A stretch of DNA of 44,058 nucleotides, taken from positions 1-44,058 of the forward strand of contig NZ_JAIHON010000031.1 in the NCBI RefSeq assembly GCF_021173675.1, read 5' to 3'. A program made the position numbers and the translations under genes. Shown one piece after another: positions 10,209-17,330 of the stretch (its first letter is position 1; each line of letters begins with the position of its first letter). Under the pieces are notes generated by a model, which saw only the letters and a list, made by a program, of their open reading frames with translations, had not been told where the DNA came from and searched no databases. The DNA is from Streptomyces lincolnensis. GTDB taxonomy: Bacteria; Actinomycetota; Actinomycetes; Streptomycetales; Streptomycetaceae.

Positions 10209-10233
10209 GCATGCGGGACGGTTTCAGGGGTAT
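10209..10233 (+). promoter_or_regulatory. SigB-type promoter for the STAS antagonist and stressosome genes
   Basis: GCAT (10209-10212), 15 bases, then GGGTAT (10228-10233), the same geometry as the divergent site. It lies 138 bases before the GTG of the STAS gene, so a leader of about 130 bases is implied. It would give positive feedback if the regulated sigma factor reads it. Tentative, because GNNT is weak. Confidence 0.5.
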
Positions 10234-10371
10234 GCGCGGGTGCGCGGTGAAAACGGTGAACCGACAACCGACAGGGAGAGGTTGATCACGCCGCGGGAAG
10301 GAAGCGGACGCGCATCGAAGCCGCGGCCGGGGGTAACCAGCCCTGGCCGTCAGCACTCGTAGGAGGTACTC

Positions 10372-10770
10372 GTGCCCCTTGCCCAGAACCCGTTGTCCGT
10401 CGAGGTCACTCTTCCTCGTGAGGACGTGGCCCTGATCAGGGTCGAAGGCTATCTGGACGTCGACACCGCGACCGAGTTCCAGCACCACCTGGCCAACCAG
10501 CTCCACCACGGCCGGCGCCACTTCCTGCTGGATCTCTCGGCCGTGCCGTTCATGGACTCGTCCGGCATGAACATCATCCTGCGGGTGTACCAGGAGGCCC
10601 GGGAGATACCGGGCAGCGTGCACATCATCTCGCCCGCCCCGGCCGTCCGCAGGATCCTCGATCTCACGGGCGTCAGCATCACCGTGCCGGTCTCCGAAAG
10701 CTTCGACGAGGCACTCGAACGCGCGGACGCCGGGGCCGGGCAGGTCGAGCAGGACGGACAACAGACCTGA
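10372..10770 (+). CDS. STAS-domain anti-sigma factor antagonist (RsbV/SpoIIAA type)
   Basis: A 132-residue single STAS domain. The phosphorylation loop FMDSSGMN places the conserved serine at Ser63 (equivalent to SpoIIAA Ser58), preceded by the LLDLSAV strand. In its dephosphorylated form such a protein binds an RsbW-like kinase and frees the sigma factor. GTG 10372 has a near-perfect AGGAGG five bases upstream, predicting strong translation. S. coelicolor has an antagonist in a comparable setting that I recall as ArsI of the SigB network; orthology was not tested. It lies upstream of rsbR on the same strand with a 106-base gap holding a small hairpin, so it can be expressed above the level of the stressosome genes. 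Confidence 0.9.
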   Translation: MPLAQNPLSVEVTLPREDVALIRVEGYLDVDTATEFQHHLANQLHHGRRHFLLDLSAVPFMDSSGMNIILRVYQEAREIPGSVHIISPAPAVRRILDLTGVSITVPVSESFDEALERADAGAGQVEQDGQQT

Positions 10771-10771
10771 T

Positions 10772-10799
10772 CCGGACGGCAGTTAAAGTGGTCGTCCGG
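10772..10799 (+). terminator. Small hairpin after the STAS gene
   Basis: CCGGACG (10772-10778) pairs with CGTCCGG (10793-10799) across a 14-base AT-rich loop, directly after the stop codon. It may partly terminate or protect the STAS mRNA while letting some readthrough into rsbR. Confidence 0.4.
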
Positions 10800-10876
10800 C
10801 AAGGTCACAGCGCTGTCCCGGTACCGCCGACGGGCCCGGCGCGACGGGACACCAAGGCGGAGAAGGAGTGCGACAG

Positions 10877-11776
10877 GTGCCGGAGCACGAAGCGCTGGGG
10901 GAACACGGATCGCCGGCACGGGAGGTCGGGGAGTTCCTGCGCCGCCGCGGTGAGCAGATCGCCCAGCGATGGGCCGACGAACCCCTCTTCCGAACGGTGT
11001 TCACCGTCTCCCGGGACGAGGCGGTGGAGGCGGGCAAGATCGTCGTCGACGCGTTGGCGCAGGTCGCCGACACGGACCAGGTGCACGATCCCGATGCCGC
11101 CGGATTCACCCTGGTCCGCGAGCAGTTGTCCCGGATGGGCGCGGCCCGCTCCCGGGCCGGCTTCACCACCGCCCAGGTCTCCAACGACGTGGACGCGCTG
11201 CGTCCGCCCGTCGAGAACCTGCTGGTCTCCGACCTGCCCGACGCCCCGAGCGACCTGGTCCGGGGCTGCACGACGGCGCTCACCGTGCTGATGGGCACCC
11301 TGCGGCTGGTCGTCCTGGAGACGGCGCTGAGCGAGGGTCAGGCCCTCATCGAGCGGCAGCGGTTGCAGCTGCTGGAGGTGGCTACCCCGGTGATCAAGCT
11401 GTGGGACGGCATCGTGGCCGTCCCGCTGATCGGGACGCTCGACAGCGCGCGCAGCCAGGTCGTGATGGAGACCCTGCTGGAGGCGGTGGTCGACCAGCAC
11501 GCCCGGTTCGCGATCCTCGACATCACCGGTGTGCCGACCGTGGACTCCCTGGTGGCGCAGCATCTGATGAAGACGGTCGCGGCCGCCCGGCTGATGGGCG
11601 CGGAGTGCGTCGTCTCCGGCATCCGGCCCGCCATCGCGCAGACCATCGTCCACCTGGGCCTGGACCTCGGCACGGTGATCACCCGGGCGAGCCTGGCCGA
11701 CGCGCTGGCGTACGCGCTGCACGAGCTGGGGGCCGACATCGTCAACGCGACGCCCGGCGGTGCGGGTCGACGGTGA
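10877..11776 (+). CDS. rsbR: RsbR-type stressosome scaffold/sensor protein
   Basis: A 299-residue protein: residues 14-160 are an alpha-helical N-terminal domain resembling the RsbRD_N family, and 165-285 a STAS domain. The STAS linker is EVATPVIKLWDGIVAVPLIGT (start about residue 167), and the phosphorylation loop DITGVPTVDSLVAQHL puts Ser224 where B. subtilis RsbRA has Thr205; Thr170 may match RsbRA Thr171. RsbR paralogues form the stressosome with RsbS and release RsbT when their N-terminal sensor is stimulated. GTG 10877 is preferred because AAGGAG ends eight bases before it; GTG 10868 overlaps that site. It overlaps rsbS by four bases. The signal is unknown; no cofactor motif is visible in the N-terminal domain. 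Confidence 0.9.
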   Translation: MPEHEALGEHGSPAREVGEFLRRRGEQIAQRWADEPLFRTVFTVSRDEAVEAGKIVVDALAQVADTDQVHDPDAAGFTLVREQLSRMGAARSRAGFTTAQVSNDVDALRPPVENLLVSDLPDAPSDLVRGCTTALTVLMGTLRLVVLETALSEGQALIERQRLQLLEVATPVIKLWDGIVAVPLIGTLDSARSQVVMETLLEAVVDQHARFAILDITGVPTVDSLVAQHLMKTVAAARLMGAECVVSGIRPAIAQTIVHLGLDLGTVITRASLADALAYALHELGADIVNATPGGAGRR

Positions 11777-12192
11777 GCCACGACTTCTCCCGTCAGATGA
11801 CGGGCCATGTGCCGGTCCTCCGGCTCGGCGACGTCCTCCTGGTCACCCTTCAGGGGGATCTCGACGACAGCACGGCACAGCAGCTTCAGCAGGACATCGG
11901 CGAGGCCATCGTCGACAGCGGGGTGACCGGTGTGGTCATCGACATCTCCGGTGTCGAGATCGTCGACTCCTTCCTGGGCCGGGTGCTGGCCGAGATCGCG
12001 GCCAACGCCTCGCTGCTGGCCGCGCGGACCGTGGTGGCCGGTATGCGGCCCGCGGTGGCGATCACGCTGGTGGAGCTGGGCCTGACGCTTCCCGGGCTGC
12101 GGACCGCGCTCACCACGGAGGCGGCCCTGGAGCTGTTGTCGGGACAGCAGCCGGTCACGCGTGCCGGCGGCTCGGGCCGGGAGCGCCGGTGA
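11773..12192 (+). CDS. rsbS: RsbS-type STAS antagonist, stressosome core
   Basis: A 139-residue single STAS domain. The loop DISGVEIVDSFLGRVL places Ser66 at the position of B. subtilis RsbS Ser59, the residue phosphorylated by RsbT, and the VDSF sequence is characteristic of RsbS rather than RsbV. In the resting stressosome RsbS holds RsbT. GTG 11773 overlaps the rsbR stop in a GTGA, so translation is coupled, and the stop shares one base with the rsbT start. The C-terminal 15 residues are a Gly/Arg-rich tail not needed for the fold. Confidence 0.92.
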   Translation: MSHDFSRQMTGHVPVLRLGDVLLVTLQGDLDDSTAQQLQQDIGEAIVDSGVTGVVIDISGVEIVDSFLGRVLAEIAANASLLAARTVVAGMRPAVAITLVELGLTLPGLRTALTTEAALELLSGQQPVTRAGGSGRERR

Positions 12193-12632
12193 TGCGGACA
12201 GCGGCGGGCGTCGAGGCCTGCTTGCCGATCCGTTCGGACATGGACCTGGTGTGGGTGCGCCAGCACGTGCGCCAGGCGGCCGGCCGGCTCGGCTTCGGGC
12301 TGGTGGAGCAGACCAAGCTGGTCACCGCGGCCAGCGAGCTGGCCCGCAACACGCTGGTGCACGGCGGGGGCGGGCAGATGGAGACGGCGCCCGTGTCCGA
12401 CGGGCCGGTACGGGGGCTGCGGCTGACCTTCTCCGACGAGGGGCCGGGCATCCCGGACCTGGAGCGGGCCCTGACCGACGGCTACACCTCCGGCGACGGT
12501 CTGGGCATGGGCCTGGGCGGCGCGCGGCGGCTGGTGCACTCCTTCACCGTCGACAGCACCCCCGGCGTCGGCACCACGGTCACGGTGGTCTCCTGGGCGA
12601 GCAGGGCACCGCGGTCACGCGAGGGGCACTGA
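12192..12632 (+). CDS. rsbT: RsbT-type serine/threonine kinase
   Basis: A 146-residue GHKL kinase that phosphorylates RsbS and RsbR and, when released, activates an RsbU-type phosphatase. All ATP-binding boxes are intact: N box ASELARNTLVHGGG with Glu49 and Asn53, G1 DEGPG at 82-86, and the G2 loop SGDGLGMGLGGARRL at 100-114, which is the RsbT form (GLGxGLxGxRRL). The start overlaps the rsbS stop as TGATG and the end overlaps the next gene the same way, so stoichiometry is set by coupling. No separate ribosome site is evident. Confidence 0.92.
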   Translation: MRTAAGVEACLPIRSDMDLVWVRQHVRQAAGRLGFGLVEQTKLVTAASELARNTLVHGGGGQMETAPVSDGPVRGLRLTFSDEGPGIPDLERALTDGYTSGDGLGMGLGGARRLVHSFTVDSTPGVGTTVTVVSWASRAPRSREGH

Positions 12633-13675
12633 TGCCACGGGTGTGGGAGGTACCGGTCCACGACTCCACCCGGGTGCGCGACGCCCGGGTGGCCGCCGAG
12701 CACGCGGCCGATCTGGCCGGGCTCGCCGAGCCGCGCAAGGCGGCGGCCGCGCTGGTGGCGACCGAACTGGCCACCAACCTGCTCAAGCACGCCGGGGGCG
12801 GCCACGTCCTCATGGAGGTCGTGCCCGCGCCGGTCCCGGGGACCGACGTCACGGTGGTGCAGATCGCCGCGATCGACCACGGGCCGGGCATGCCCGATGT
12901 CGCCGCCGCCCTGCGCGACGGGTTCTCGACGACCCGGTCCCTCGGGGCCGGGCTCGGCACCTGCCGCCGGATAAGCGACGACTTCGACGTGCACAGCACG
13001 GCCGGGCGGGGCACGGTCGCGGTGGCCCGGGTCGGTGCCGGGCTCAAGGGCCCGACGCCGCCCGGCGCGGTGCGGGCCGGCGGGATCAACGTGCCCTTCG
13101 CGGGCGCGGAGCAGTCGGGGGACGCCTGGGCGTGTGCCCGGGCGGGAGACCGGGTGACGCTGATGCTGGCCGACGGGCTGGGACACGGTCCGGAGGCCGC
13201 CCGTGCGTCGACGGCGGCGGCGCAGGCCCTGCACCGTGCGGCGCACCTGCCGCCCTCCGAGGCGCTGGTGCACCTGGACACGGCGCTGCGGGACACCCGG
13301 GGCGCGGCCGTCGCGGTGGCCCAGGTCGACACCCGAGCCGGTCTGCTGCGGTTCGCCGGCCTCGGCAACATCGGTGCGCGGCTGCGGGAGGGCGACGGCT
13401 GGCGTTCGCTGCTGTCGCGGCCCGGCATCGTGGGCGTCCACCGGCGCGCGACCCTGCGGGAGGACCGTCTGCCGTGGGCGGCCGACCGGATGCTGATCCT
13501 GCACAGCGACGGCCTGCCCAGTCGCTGGACGCCGCCGACCGACCCGCGGCTGTCGGCGGTGGACCCGGCCGTCGTGGCCGCCGTGACCGTGCGCGACGCG
13601 AGCAGCCCCGCCCGGCCGGTGCGGGACGACACGGCCGTGGTGGTGCTGGCTCCGACTCCGCCGGAGGGTCCATGA
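12632..13675 (+). CDS. RsbT-like ATPase fused to PP2C/SpoIIE phosphatase (RsbX-like)
   Basis: A 347-residue two-domain protein. Residues 1-135 are a second, intact GHKL kinase domain (N box ATELATNLLKHAGGG with Glu45/Asn49, G1 DHGPG at 82-86, G2 LGAGLGTCRR at 104-113). Residues 150-347 are a minimal PP2C/SpoIIE phosphatase with metal-binding Asp164 (SGDAW), Asp181 (LADGLGHG) and the C-terminal RDDTAVVVL Asp pair near 332. In B. subtilis the stand-alone RsbX dephosphorylates RsbS and RsbR to reset the stressosome. Here kinase and phosphatase for what is presumably the same STAS substrates sit on one chain. It overlaps rsbT by one base and the next gene by four. The substrate assignment is inference from position and domain type. 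Confidence 0.88.
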   Translation: MPRVWEVPVHDSTRVRDARVAAEHAADLAGLAEPRKAAAALVATELATNLLKHAGGGHVLMEVVPAPVPGTDVTVVQIAAIDHGPGMPDVAAALRDGFSTTRSLGAGLGTCRRISDDFDVHSTAGRGTVAVARVGAGLKGPTPPGAVRAGGINVPFAGAEQSGDAWACARAGDRVTLMLADGLGHGPEAARASTAAAQALHRAAHLPPSEALVHLDTALRDTRGAAVAVAQVDTRAGLLRFAGLGNIGARLREGDGWRSLLSRPGIVGVHRRATLREDRLPWAADRMLILHSDGLPSRWTPPTDPRLSAVDPAVVAAVTVRDASSPARPVRDDTAVVVLAPTPPEGP

Positions 13676-15387
13676 CGCGCAGTTGGCAGATCACCGGTGT
13701 CGTGGACGCGGCCCGGGCCCGTATCGCGACCGCCCGGCTGGCCGCCGCCTACGGGGTGCCCGCCCTGGAGCGCACCCGGCTGACCACCGCGCTCAGCGCA
13801 CAGCTGCGGCAGTGCCTCACCAAGGGCGGCGCCTGGCAGCTGACGCTGGACGCCACGGCCGCGCCCGCCGAGGAGGGGCTGCTGCACCTCGTGGTGAGCC
13901 CGGTGCCCGGCTCCGGTGCCGCCGCGCAGCCGCCGTGGCGGACCACGGTGCGCTGCCCCGAGGCGGCGGACCCGGCGGGCGCGGCCACGGTGGCGGACGA
14001 CCCGGCGGTGCTGGCCGAGGCGCTGCTGGGTGCCGACGAGGACACCGCGCTGGTACTGGAGAGACTCACCCAGCAGGAGGAGCTGGTCGCCTTCCACCGG
14101 GAGGAGCTGCATCAGACCAACCAGGGCGTGCTGGCCCTGCACGCCGAGCTGGACGCCGCCGGGCGGGCCCAGCGCGAGGCCTTCGCCGCCGAACGCAGGG
14201 CGCGCACCGAGGCGGAGAGCGCCCGTCGGCGGCTGCTGTTCCTGGCGGACGCCAGCGCGGTGCTGACGGCGTCGCTGAACCACGACGAGATCGTGCGCCG
14301 GCTGCCCGAGCTGCTGGTGCCCGAGTACGCCCGCAGCGTGGACATCTGGCTGTTCGACAGCGACGGGGACCGGCGGCCGCCCGCTCCGCACCCGGCCGCC
14401 GCCGTGCTCGCCGCCCGCACCGGGCGACCGCAGTACGCCGCCGACCATCCCGGCGGCCTGCCCGGCGTCGACGACCAGCCGCCCTCGGCCCTGGACCCCG
14501 GCCGCCCCCTGCTGTGCGTCCCGCTGCCGACCCGCCGGGCCCCGCTGGGCGTCCTCACCCTGTCGCCGCCCGGCGACCGCTGGGACCCGGACGACGCCGT
14601 GATGCTGATCGAGCTCACCCGGCGGGCCAGCATCGCCATGGACAACGCCCGCCGCTTCGAGCACAACCGGGACATCGCCGAGACGCTCCAGCGCGCCCTG
14701 CTCACGGAGCTGCCCACCACGCCGGGCCTCAGCCTGGCCGCCCGGTATCTGCCGGCCACCCACGGCCTGAACATCGGCGGTGACTGGTACGACGCCTTCC
14801 GGCAGCCCGACGGCAGCCTGATCACCGTGATCGGCGACGTGACCGGGCACGGTCTGCACGCGGCCGTGATGATGAGCCAGCTGCGCACCGCGCTGCGCGC
14901 CCACGCCGTCGACGGCGGCAGTCCCGGCCAGCTGCTGACCCGGCTGCACACCTTCCTGCACCATCTCCAGCCGGATCTGTACGCCACCGCCGTCATCGCC
15001 CGGTTCCGCCCCGGCGACCCCACCCTGACCTGGGCGGCCGCCGGCCATCCACCGCCGGTGCTGCGCACCCCGGACGGCCGGGTGCACACGCTGGACGCCA
15101 AACCGGGCGCCATGCTCGGCATCCCGCTGCGGCAGCAGATCGCCGACCACACCGCGCCGCTGGCGCCCGGTTCGACGCTGGCGCTGTACACGGACGGCCT
15201 GGTGGAGCGGCGTGCGCAGGGGATAGACCCGGGGATCGAGCGGCTGGCCGAGGCGCTCGGCTCGTTCGGCTCGGCGGAGCTGGAGAGGGATCTGGAGGGC
15301 TCGGCGGACCGGATCCTCACTCCCCTGCTGAGCGACTCCGAACGCGACGACGACGTGTGCCTGCTGCTGTGTCACCTGGCCGCGTGA
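13672..15387 (+). CDS. Degenerate RsbT-like domain, coiled coil, GAF and PP2C/SpoIIE phosphatase (RsbU-like)
   Basis: A 571-residue protein. Residues 1-80 look like the first half of an RsbT kinase domain that has lost its N box: where RsbT has Glu49 and Asn53, this protein has Ala43 and Gln47 (SAQLRQCL), and the G1 and G2 boxes are absent. Residues 125-190 are a long charged heptad-rich helix, 190-330 a GAF-like sensory domain, and 340-571 a complete phosphatase with GGDWYDA (Asp371), IGDVTGHG (Asp389), LYTDGLVE and a terminal DDD at 559-561. It is the probable RsbU equivalent that dephosphorylates the STAS antagonist when activated by RsbT. ATG 13672 overlaps the upstream stop (ATGA) and has GGAGGG before it. 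Last gene of the cluster. Confidence 0.88.
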   Translation: MTRSWQITGVVDAARARIATARLAAAYGVPALERTRLTTALSAQLRQCLTKGGAWQLTLDATAAPAEEGLLHLVVSPVPGSGAAAQPPWRTTVRCPEAADPAGAATVADDPAVLAEALLGADEDTALVLERLTQQEELVAFHREELHQTNQGVLALHAELDAAGRAQREAFAAERRARTEAESARRRLLFLADASAVLTASLNHDEIVRRLPELLVPEYARSVDIWLFDSDGDRRPPAPHPAAAVLAARTGRPQYAADHPGGLPGVDDQPPSALDPGRPLLCVPLPTRRAPLGVLTLSPPGDRWDPDDAVMLIELTRRASIAMDNARRFEHNRDIAETLQRALLTELPTTPGLSLAARYLPATHGLNIGGDWYDAFRQPDGSLITVIGDVTGHGLHAAVMMSQLRTALRAHAVDGGSPGQLLTRLHTFLHHLQPDLYATAVIARFRPGDPTLTWAAAGHPPPVLRTPDGRVHTLDAKPGAMLGIPLRQQIADHTAPLAPGSTLALYTDGLVERRAQGIDPGIERLAEALGSFGSAELERDLEGSADRILTPLLSDSERDDDVCLLLCHLAA

Positions 15388-15414
15388 GTCCGCCCGCGGT
15401 CCCGCCGCCCCGCC

Positions 15415-15430
15415 TCCCGAGGCCTCGGGA
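15415..15430. repeat. 16-bp perfect palindrome after the stressosome cluster
   Basis: TCCCGAGGCCTCGGGA is self-complementary with no loop, 28 bases after the phosphatase stop. It could be a dimeric protein-binding site or part of a weak terminator; nothing decides between them. The rest of 15388-15584 shows no gene or promoter that I can support. Confidence 0.4.
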
Positions 15431-15584
15431 AGCGCGTCCGCCCCACGATCTTCACGATCGCCCCGGTGCGCTTCGGCGGCCGGGCGGGCATGGTGGTGCT
15501 CGACGCGTTCGTCCGCCGCGATCACGGGCAGGCGAATGGCGTTCGAAGGCAGACCGCCTGGAGCCGCAGAAAGGGATGAACACC

Positions 15585-16949
15585 GTGACACGACCCAGGA
15601 TCCTGGTGGTCGGCGCAGGCTTCGCCGGCGTGGAGTGCGTCCGCCGTCTGGAGCGGAAGCTCTCCCCCGACGAAGCCGACGTCACTTTGGTGACGCCGTT
15701 CGCCTACCAGCTCTATCTGCCCCTGCTGCCCCAGGTCGCCTCCGGCGTGCTGACACCGCAGTCGATCGCCGTCTCCCTGCGCCGCAGCAAGAAGTACCGC
15801 ACCCGGATCATCCCGGGCGGCGCGATCGGCGTGGACCTCAAGGCGAAGGTCTGCGTCATCCGCACCATCAACGGGGAGATCGTCGACCAGCCCTACGACT
15901 ACATCGTGCTGGCTCCCGGCAGCGTCACCCGCACCTTCGACATCCCGGGCCTGACCGACCACGCCTTCGGCATGAAGACGCTGGCGGAGGCGGCCTACGT
16001 CCGCGACCACGTCATCTCGCAGCTGGACCTCGCCGACTCCAGCCACGACGAGGCGGAGCGGGCCGCCCGGCTGCAGTTCGTGGTGGTGGGCGGCGGCTAC
16101 GCCGGCACCGAGACCGCGGCCTGTCTGCAACGCCTCACGCACGCGGCCGTCAAGCGCTACCCGCGCATCGACCCGGGCCTGATCAAGTGGCATCTGATCG
16201 ACATCGCGCCGAAGCTGATGCCGGAGCTGGGCGACAAGCTGGGCCGCAGTGCCCAGGAGATCCTGGGCAGGCGCGGTATCGACATCTCCCTCGGCGTCTC
16301 CATCGCCAAGGCGGGTCCCGAGGAGGTCACCTTCACCGACGGCCGGGTGATCCCCACCCGCACCCTGATCTGGACCGCCGGTGTGGTCGCGAGCCCGCTC
16401 ATCGCCACCCTCGGCGCGGAGACGGTGCGGGGCCGGCTGGCCGTCACCGCCGACATGAACCTGCCGGGCCACGACGGGGTGTTCGCGCTCGGCGACGCCG
16501 CAGCGGTGCCCGACGAGGCCAAGGGCGAGGACGGCGCCATCTGCCCGCCCACCGCGCAGCACGCGATGCGCCAGGGCAAGCACGTCGCCGACAACGTCAT
16601 CGCCACGCTGCGTGGCATGCCGAGGACGCCGTACACGCACAAGGACCTCGGTCTGGTCGTCGACCTGGGCGGCAAGGACGCCGTCTCCAAGCCGCTCGGC
16701 ATCGAACTGCGCGGTGTGCCCGCGCAGGCGGTGGCGCGCGGTTACCACTGGTCGGCCCTGCGCACGAACGTGGCCAAGACGCGCGTGATGACGAACTGGG
16801 TGCTCAACGCCCTTGCCGGCGACGACTTCGTCCGTACCGGGTTCCAGTCCCGCAAGCCCGCCACGCTGAAGGACTTCGAGTACACCAACTCGTATCTGAC
16901 GCCGGAGCAGGTGCGGGCGCACGTGGACGGCAGCGAGCGGCAGGACTGA
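15585..16949 (+). CDS. ndh: Type II NADH dehydrogenase (NDH-2 family)
   Basis: A 454-residue single-subunit, non-proton-pumping NADH:quinone oxidoreductase of the FAD-dependent pyridine nucleotide-disulfide family. The first Rossmann motif ILVVGAGFAGVE lies at the N-terminus (FAD), the second VVVGGGYAGTETA near residue 165 (NADH), and LGDAAAVPD near 305 is the conserved FAD-binding ATG/GD motif. The C-terminal third (SALRTNVAKTRVMTNWVLN) is the amphipathic membrane-anchoring part of the family. GTG 15585 is chosen because AAAGGG ends about nine bases before it; ATG 15576 nine bases upstream overlaps that site. Works at the inner face of the membrane. It stands alone between two hairpins. Confidence 0.9.
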   Translation: MTRPRILVVGAGFAGVECVRRLERKLSPDEADVTLVTPFAYQLYLPLLPQVASGVLTPQSIAVSLRRSKKYRTRIIPGGAIGVDLKAKVCVIRTINGEIVDQPYDYIVLAPGSVTRTFDIPGLTDHAFGMKTLAEAAYVRDHVISQLDLADSSHDEAERAARLQFVVVGGGYAGTETAACLQRLTHAAVKRYPRIDPGLIKWHLIDIAPKLMPELGDKLGRSAQEILGRRGIDISLGVSIAKAGPEEVTFTDGRVIPTRTLIWTAGVVASPLIATLGAETVRGRLAVTADMNLPGHDGVFALGDAAAVPDEAKGEDGAICPPTAQHAMRQGKHVADNVIATLRGMPRTPYTHKDLGLVVDLGGKDAVSKPLGIELRGVPAQAVARGYHWSALRTNVAKTRVMTNWVLNALAGDDFVRTGFQSRKPATLKDFEYTNSYLTPEQVRAHVDGSERQD

Positions 16950-16980
16950 CGCCCGCGCGCCTGTGACGTGGTTCACTCCC

Positions 16981-17013
16981 GACCGCCGATCACTTTCCCC
17001 GTGGTCGGCGGTC
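16981..17013 (+). terminator. Hairpin terminator after ndh
   Basis: GACCGCCGATCAC (16981-16993) pairs with GTGGTCGGCGGTC (17001-17013), 12 of 13 Watson-Crick plus one G-U, around the loop TTTCCCC. It begins 31 bases after the ndh stop. No T tract follows, in the usual Streptomyces manner. Confidence 0.7.
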
Positions 17014-17054
17014 GTAGGAGGGACAGCACGACGTCACACCGAAAGGACCCCGTA

Positions 17055-17267
17055 GTGGCCGAGAATGTGAAGGGCCCCGCGAGCTACTTCCCGTCCATCG
17101 AGAAGAAGTACGGCCGCCCGATCGCCGAGTGGCAGGAGCTGATCCGTTCCTCGCCGCTGACCGGGCACATGCAGCTGGTCGCCTGGCTCAAGTCCGAGCA
17201 CGCCCTGGGGCACGGCCACGCCAACGCCCTGGTGGCGCACACCCTCGCGGAGGGCAGGGGCAGGTGA
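17055..17267 (+). CDS. DUF4287 domain protein
   Basis: A 70-residue protein matching DUF4287 as I remember it: GPASYFPSIEKKYGRPIAEW near the start and HMQLVAWLKSEHALGHGHANALV in the second half. The family is widespread in actinobacteria and proteobacteria, sometimes fused to DUF5655, with no established function. GTG 17055 is preceded by GAAAGGA with seven bases between. It lies 42 bases after the ndh hairpin and 63 bases before the FUSC gene. Cytoplasmic, no membrane segment. Confidence 0.85.
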   Translation: MAENVKGPASYFPSIEKKYGRPIAEWQELIRSSPLTGHMQLVAWLKSEHALGHGHANALVAHTLAEGRGR

Positions 17268-17330
17268 TCCGGACGGGTCTGCCATGCTGAGACGTGGATC
17301 TTGACCTGACACGGGAGTGAGTGCGGCGGA

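Larger units (their letters stand above)
10042..10371. other. 330-base divergent intergenic region
   Basis: Separates the PRC-barrel gene (minus) from the STAS antagonist gene (plus). No convincing gene is seen. It holds two divergently facing SigB-type promoter matches (10122-10146 minus, 10209-10233 plus) about 60 bases apart, and the strong AGGAGG ribosome site at 10361-10366. GC drops slightly around 10240-10290. This looks like the control region that feeds both arms of the regulatory island. Confidence 0.6.

Noticed and set aside
10301..10340. GGGTAA before the STAS gene as a closer SigB promoter
   Set aside because: The last base does not fit GGGTAC/T and no spacer-correct -35 was found; the match at 10209-10233 is better.
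12580..15591. A minus-strand open frame of about 1,000 codons across the phosphatase genes
   Set aside because: Low-complexity antisense frame; the plus strand carries intact catalytic motifs over the same bases.
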